Position numbers and translations under genes: made by a program
Assembly (NCBI GenBank): GCA_029582165.1
Contig: CM055875.1
Location: 27,005,144 to 27,069,143, forward strand
Source of the DNA: Portulaca oleracea
Lineage: Eukaryota; Streptophyta; Magnoliopsida; Caryophyllales; Portulacaceae
DNA length: 64,000 nt
Direction: 5' to 3'
Notes under the pieces: model-generated
Told to the model about the DNA's origin: nothing
Databases searched by the model: none
The model's input: the letters and a program-made list of their open reading frames with translations, nothing else
Shown: positions 58,275 to 64,000 of the stretch, in pieces
How positions within the stretch are numbered: position 1 is the first letter of the stretch
Layout: every line of letters begins with the position of its first letter

Positions 58275-59820
58275 TATGGCTTTGGGTCATTTGGCATTGA
58301 TTCACCTAGGTTTGAGTTGCTAGTGATGTGTTGTTCTACTATCCATGTATTGTCTATTATAGTTGTTGTATCTTGGCTTCCAGCTAAAGTTTTTGTGGTG
58401 TATAAAGAGTACATTTGACTAGGATATTTTGTATTTCCTACTTTGTTTTCCTGGATACTTTGATCCACCTATTGTTGTTGTATTGCTTCGGAAAAAAAAA
58501 AGTTGTCTAATCTGCCAGTTATTGTTGATGTTGTTGTCATGTATTTTGCCTTGGGATTTGGTAAATGAGTTTATATATTTGGGAATGTCTTGAAGAATGC
58601 TAAGGAGTCCTAGATAATATGTGAACACTTAGAGAAGTTTCAACAGAAGTTTAGCACAAAATTTTGCTACCGAGCTGTTTGTTCACGATGCTACTACTGA
58701 TGAATTTTTGGCACTGTACATCACATCTTCCTACCTTTGGGTGAAGCTTTATATGTGTTGAACTATTGCCGATACTTTGCTATGATGCTTCTACTGTTGA
58801 GGAGATATTTTCTACGATTGATACCATGCTATTGACCAACCTCTTATTGCTGTCATTTTTAAGAGTTATTTGTTGCTGAAGTTTCTTGATTTTGGGTGCT
58901 CTTTTGCGGTGGGTATATGGATTTTTGAGTTGAGGATTAGTTGAAGTTAAATTGGGAGCCTTTTAGGCTTGGATTTGGGTAAATTTAGAGGAATGCAGCT
59001 GGTTTGTGGTGTTGTGTGTGCCCCCACTGCTTTCAGATTCCCATCGTCAACCCTCATTTTCTAGTGACAGAATCTGATCCCTTAGTGCTGAATTGTCTCT
59101 GCTTCATATCCTGCTCCTTGTCTCTTATATTTCCAACGCCAGAATCAACAACCGAGCGCCAAGAGCTGAAAACCATCGCTAGAAACTAATTTCTCGCACC
59201 ATAAACAAGTTTCTAGCGCCAAAAGCCAATTTCCTAAACCAGATACAGTCCAGTGCTAGAAGTCTATTTTTTAGGTATATTATTGATTCGAATATTATTT
59301 TGGAGTATTATTATGTTGGGTATATTGTGTAGTGTTTATGACTAATTTTGGTTGCTCTAGTTTGGTGTTTATTTGAATTTTCATGAGTATATCGATCCTT
59401 ACTGCAACCTTGGTCTTTTTATATTCTTGAGTTATTATTAGTAGCTACTTGGATCGCTATTATTGGTATTTGGCTCTTTCTTATGCTATTTTGGTCATTC
59501 CCTTGCCAGTATCACCACATCTTTCCTCCAAAAAAATTAGCCTCTGAAAACTCCACACAAATGCTTTAGCTGTAAAAAAATATAGCATATACTTCATCCG
59601 TACACAATTTTACACCTCCACAAAGAACCTAACTCAACAATATGGCCTCGACCGACAACCCCCTCATCCTCCCCTTACTCCCCAATCCTAAATTAACCTT
59701 GATCAAGTAATGCAACTACTTGAAGTATGACAAAATTGATCCGTGAAGGGACAAGATGTGATCAACATCAAATGGGGGACCTCATTGGAACTATGGACGC
59801 AATTCGAGTATGAATTCTAA
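58275..59820 (+). other. retroelement leader-like sequence, no ORF recognised
   Basis: T- and G-rich sequence between the primer site at 58263 and the gag remnant near 60 kb. It reads like an untranslated leader plus decayed sequence; no domain was identified. Confidence 0.35.
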
Positions 59821-59829
59821 GGAGAAATG

Positions 59830-60400
59830 ATGACGTACCTAAACCTCCCCCCCCCCAGATTGAAGATGACCCTCAACTTTGAATTAGTGGCGGACATCCT
59901 CTTAAAGGCCCCCCAAATCATGGTGAGTTTGCTTTTGGAAGTAGTTTTAGCGAAGAGTCGGATGATGCTTTGTTCCAAGAGGTTCCTCGTATTTGTAGGC
60001 CTTGAGACGACTTGGGCAACCTCCTATTCGACCCTCCTACCTTCGATGGTTGTCTGAACCCCAACAATTTCTATGATTTAGATCCAAAGCCTCAAGAAGA
60101 TTTTTGAGGTCAAGGAGTATAATGAACAGAAGCAATTCAAGGTGGTCTCGTTGCATCTCACCAAAACACTTTGGTTTAAGAAACTGAAGAAGCAACGAGT
60201 ACGAGATCACAAGTCTCAGATTCATACTTGGCCTAAACTTAAGAATTATATGGAGAAGCAGTTTGTGTCATCCACTTATAAGCAAGAGCTATACAACAAG
60301 ATTTTCTCTCCCACGCAAGGTCACACGAGCGTCGTTGAATAAATCTGGGAGTTTGAACAACTATTGATGCGGTGTGTGATAAACAACAATTTAACGGGCT
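59830..60400 (+). pseudogene. Ty3-gypsy gag pseudogene
   Basis: The 60142-60342 frame reads VSLHLTKTLWFKKLKKQRVR, then IHTWPKLKNYMEKQFVSS and YKQELYNKIFSPTQGHTSVV. After a stop at 60340 it continues IWEFEQLLMRC. This is the retrotransposon gag (capsid) core, where W..LK..R, WP.LK..M...F and Y...L are conserved. The preceding 59827-60057 sequence is a decayed N-terminus (FDGCLNPNNFYD). Pol is absent. Confidence 0.75.
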
Positions 60401-60554
60401 TTTAGCCTTTTTTTTTTGGCTATTTTCACATTTTAAGGCCCTTTACCTAGATTCAATATTTATTATCGCTTACATTGTTAATTAATGACTAAAGTGTGTG
60501 AATTTCTATGTTTTTAGGTAATCTCGCCCTTTATGATGAAGAATACACGGGGGT

Positions 60555-60965
60555 ATATCTTTCTGAACATTCATCTACTGGTTTATGAGTATTTCTGTTG
60601 GAGGTTATGAACATTCATCTACTAGGTTATGAGCATTGTATTTTAGGCTTATGAGCAATCATATACTAGTTTATGAGCATTAGGATTTAGGGCATTGTGG
60701 TAAAATTTAATGAGCATTCTCATATAGATTTATGAGTATCCACATTACTAGTTATGAACATTGCATGGAATATGTTCTGCACAAAACTATTAGGGGTTGT
60801 GAGCATTCTGTTAATCAGGTTGTGATCATTCTTATATAGGTTTATAAGCGAGATTATTACTGGTTATGAACATTCTTCCACTGGTATAGTATTCATATAT
60901 TGGTTTATGAGCATTGTAATTTAGGTTTATGAGTATTTATATACTGATTTTTGAGTATTGTAGTG
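60555..60965 (+). repeat. degenerate array of (G)TTTATGAGCATT units
   Basis: About 16 imperfect copies of a 22-26-base unit, GGTTTATGAGCATT plus C/G-ATCTACT, with many substitutions. They are followed at 60990 by a GGGAGCATTGTGCTCCCGGG palindrome. Confidence 0.7.
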
Positions 60966-61010
60966 CTAGAAAAAAATGGGGAGTCGGGTGCACGGGAGCA
61001 TTGTGCTCCC

Positions 61011-61838
61011 GGGTTCACCATCCAAGCGCCGCTGAGTTTTAGCTTAAAATAATAGGTTTTGCACATTATTTTTTTTCCTATTAAGGTCCTATTCTTTTGG
61101 TTGCGAAGTAAAATTTACATATCTTTATTTACCTTACCATCCAAAAACAACAATGCCTATTTGAAGTTAATTTATAAAAAAGAAACAGATTATGTGACAT
61201 TTACCTACCTCTATTATTTTACTTTGCTTTCTTTACCTAACTGACCTTATCTTAACTTAACTACACCTTCCCTACACAAAAAAAGAACAAACACTAAATG
61301 AAACTAAATATAGGAAAATTTAAATTGACCTTTTGTTTGAAAAGAAAACATTTACCAAAGATTCCATTAAAGAATGTTTTTAGATTTAAATAACACATAC
61401 TTTGAACGATTGCTTACAATAATACAAACATTAAAATTGTATTAAAATAATATCACCCTATTGTATTCCAATTTACCAAATCTAACCATACATTTTCACA
61501 CTGGGATTTTTGAAGTTAGAGATTTTTCAATTTTTTTCATATCTGCCACTAGAAAGGATATGAAGTATAGTCACCGAAAATATTTTTTAAAACTTGCCTT
61601 GAGAACCCGAACCCGAACCATGATTATGATTTGTTTAAGGAATAAAAGCGAGAAATAATAAAAATATTAAAAACTAAAAAATTGCAATAAAATTTGTAAT
61701 TCGCTAAAAAAACATGGGAAATATGTGTATGAAGCTTAGAAACAAACATAAATCAAAATCCCTAATAGTTATGATGTACATTTAACGGAGGTAGGTTTGA
61801 TGCAATTAAAAACAATTAAAATACAATAAGGTGAAAGT
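61011..61838. other. AT-rich sequence, nothing recognised
   Basis: No conserved ORF, repeat end or RNA gene was seen. Confidence 0.4.
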
Positions 61839-61843
61839 ATATA

Positions 61844-62817
61844 TGGAGCGTTCCCGTCATGTGGACGGATGATGAGTAGCTGGAGTGGATGAATGGATTC
61901 GATAATCAACACGAACAATAGCCTTGAACACCCAAAAGTTGGATATAACTCGAAGCAAGGAGAGTCACAACTCTAAGCCTAACACCCTACCATAATTATC
62001 TAGGAAATTCCACCAATAATCACTAAAGGAATGACTTGAATCACCACCAAAATTGATTGGAAAAAGATAACAAGGTTTGAGAGAAAACAAAGGAGAAACC
62101 CTAACAAATTCGTAAGCATCAAAACATAATCTTCATAAGCTATCTTGGAAAATAAGCTAATGGGTATTTATACTAATGGGAAAAATTAAAACAAAACATA
62201 GCATTTGGACAAAAAACACGTGTCACAGTAAGCCGGGCAGGGGAAGGTCACGGGTGTGACCCCATGCGTCATGGGTGCGACGTCCTTCTGGATGCATCAA
62301 TCAACATCTGGCAGAAGGAGGTCGCGGGTGTGACATCCTTCTGGGCAGTTTTCTTCTGCCGACTTCAAATGTGTATAACTTCTTCATCCAGGCTTTGTTT
62401 TAGGCCCATAGATATCGATGGAAAACACTCGGTGTGTACTTTAAGCTCCCAAAATTTGAGACCCATCGAAGTTGTATTGAAGGAGCTATGATCCAAAGAG
62501 TGAAGACACGTCCATTCCAACAACTCACGTTGACCCTTTTCTGCTTATTCTTTTCGAAGGACTCCAAACCCTTTTAAAGGCCCGAAGTAGCTAGTCCCGA
62601 TGAGGACCCATAGCTCCACTCTCATGGTCCAAGATCCTATTTGAAGTGGATACCGCACCCGGTGATGACCCAAATACGACTCCAAGGCCCCGGGTCCACC
62701 TTGAAACGGACTCCACACACGATCTTGGAGTTGTTTCGCTCGTGTTCTCGGGAAGGGGCGCGGATAGACTTGGAAACCATGGATCTCGAGGCTCGGGCTC
62801 CATTCCGATACGCTCCA
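61844..62817 (+). mobile_element. TGGAGCG-ended element, copy B
   Basis: 974 bp, from TGGAGCGTTCCCG to CGATACGCTCCA, with ATATA duplicated at 61839-61843 and 62818-62822. It is homologous to copy A along its whole length. It contains a GTATTTATACTAATGGG TATA-like box near 62165, as an LTR promoter would, and a short field of GGTCGCGGGTGTGAC words. Confidence 0.82.
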
Positions 62818-62822
62818 ATATA

Positions 62823-63259
62823 TTATTAGAAACACCAACTTTGACATAACTCATACTCCGTATTATTTTGTTTTATATTAGTGGCCAAGATCTGTGCAAT
62901 GCACAGGACAGTAAATAACAATATTTAAGATTTATTAATAAGCTTTCCCATAAAAAAAAAGATTTATTAATAAGCTTTAAAATGTCATGAAGATAAAGAT
63001 TCATGTCTTTTTATATTAAAAATATAAATTTGGTGTGCTTTTAACAATAATATTACTAAAATATAATAACTAACTTATTCATATACTCCCTATGTTCCAT
63101 ATTAATTGTCGTCTTTGAAAATTGTGTAGTCAAATTTCAAAATTTTTTATCATAAATTTCCCAATACATATAATGAATTGCTATATAAAGTTACCACTAT
63201 TAGATTATTAACGAAAAATATTATCATTGAAGTATGATATTGTAATTGTTAATAACATA
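62823..63259. other. AT-rich sequence with partial MITE-like ends
   Basis: ACTCCCTATGTTCCATATTA near 63084 resembles a single Stowaway-like end. No partner end or coding sequence was seen. Confidence 0.35.
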
Positions 63260-63665
63260 CTCCCTCCATCCCATAATGATTGACACTTTAACTAACTTTT
63301 TTTGTTTCAAAATAATTATCACTTTTCATTTCCTAATACTTAATTTAATTATTTTAGTTTAAATAATTATTTAATTACACTAACTTCTTTACTTTTCCTT
63401 TAATTACGAACTTCGTCGCAAATTATTTATCTTTTTACCTAACTTCTTTATCCCAAAATATTTGTCTTATTTACAATTTCAATAACTGTAATTCCTTTTC
63501 TACCCCTAATTAATAAATTCACTTATCACTTTTTACAATTCTAACAACTATTATCTTCAATTAAAGTAAGGTAATTTGGGTAAATTATAAACTTTTTACC
63601 TCAATTCTCAATATGTATTGCTTCTCAAATTATGTAAATGGATAAATAATTTGGGACGTAGGCAG
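63260..63665. mobile_element. Stowaway-like MITE
   Basis: CTCCCTCCATCCC at the left end and GGGACGTAGGCAG at the right are inverted copies with two mismatches, flanked by TA on both sides. 406 bp, AT-rich, no ORF. Confidence 0.8.
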
Positions 63666-63864
63666 TACTTTTTACTTTTCCCTTATGTAAAACATTCTCC
63701 ATTACCTCGCTATTCACTACTCCCAGATTTGCTGTATTTGTTACCCACCCACCGCCTCAACTACCCCTCCCCTTTTCTCTCCCAAAAAATTCAACGCGAC
63801 AACGCGTGTTTTTTGGACTCCATCGACAATAGACAAAGGCGATAACCAATATTCAGTTTCGTCG

Positions 63865-64000
63865 ATGGCTTTAGTCAACCGGATCGGAGAACGAAACGGA
63901 AGCAGAGGTGGTCTCGCTGAGGTGGCGGATGGAATGATATATGGTGTTGGCTCTATTTGCACAAGAGAGGAAGCTGGGAGTGGCCAAAGTCCTTATCGAG
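63865..64000 (+). CDS. possible start of an unidentified gene
   Basis: ATG at 63865 opens a 45-codon frame that runs off the window. It starts MALVNRIGERNGSRGGLAEV, and later has MIYGVGSICTREEAG. I do not recognise it. Its higher GC than the flanking Stowaway and its codon usage suggest real coding sequence, and the CT-rich stretch at 63740-63785 could be its 5' leader. It may equally be a chance ORF. Confidence 0.3.
   Translation, partial: MALVNRIGERNGSRGGLAEVADGMIYGVGSICTREEAGSGQSPYR

Overview
The window is nuclear DNA of a flowering plant. Genes have many short GT-AG introns, and transposable elements of almost every plant class are packed between few host genes. There are LTR retrotransposons with tRNA-Met or tRNA-Asp primer sites, Mutator-like and hAT elements, Stowaway and foldback MITEs, a tRNA-derived SINE and an RRM-type LINE ORF1. 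A eudicot is likely, and nothing here fixes the species. No rRNA, tRNA gene, CRISPR array or prokaryotic operon was seen.

Layout. 1-6.8 kb: the 5' part of a minus-strand gene for a probable mitochondrial protein. Its long second intron holds a foldback MITE, a SINE, a PDS5 cohesin pseudogene and a copia-type LTR with primer site. 7.4-7.9 kb: a second foldback MITE. 8.2-13.5 kb: an unusual 5.3 kb terminal-inverted-repeat element filled with GATGTCC/GGACATC arrays and a broken FAR1-type transposase tail. 13.8-41.0 kb: one degraded Tekay/Del-type Ty3-gypsy chromovirus carrying a stack of later insertions. Its 5' LTR holds a complete-ended Mutator element (15742-28343, 9-bp target duplication). 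That element contains a dead mudrA-like transposase gene, a convergent GRF zinc-finger gene, a 6.0 kb non-autonomous LTR retrotransposon (21169-27182, 5-bp duplication) and a MITE in its right terminal repeat. The chromovirus gag is split by a TGGAGCG-ended element that itself contains a 3.65 kb solo LTR, and its integrase is split by a 0.7 kb hAT element. 41.0-42.9 kb: a copia 3' end and a relative of the TGGAGCG element.

43.3-50.8 kb: the best host gene, a 14-exon vacuolar-type Na+/H+ antiporter (NHX) on the minus strand whose exons join in frame into about 590 residues. 51.4-53.1 kb: an ORF1-only LINE-like copy. 54-60.4 kb: fragments of at least two further LTR retrotransposons, including a gag pseudogene. 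60.5-61.0 kb: a degenerate array of a TTATGAGCATT-type motif. 61.8-62.8 kb: a clean second copy of the TGGAGCG element. 63.3-63.7 kb: a Stowaway MITE. An open reading frame starts at 63865 and runs off the window.

The NHX antiporter and the mitochondrial gene are the parts likely to serve the plant. The rest records nested transposition. Order of events in the 13.8-41 kb block can be read from intact target duplications: chromovirus first, then the Mutator element, the TGGAGCG element and the hAT, then the LTR retrotransposon, solo LTR and MITE inside those.
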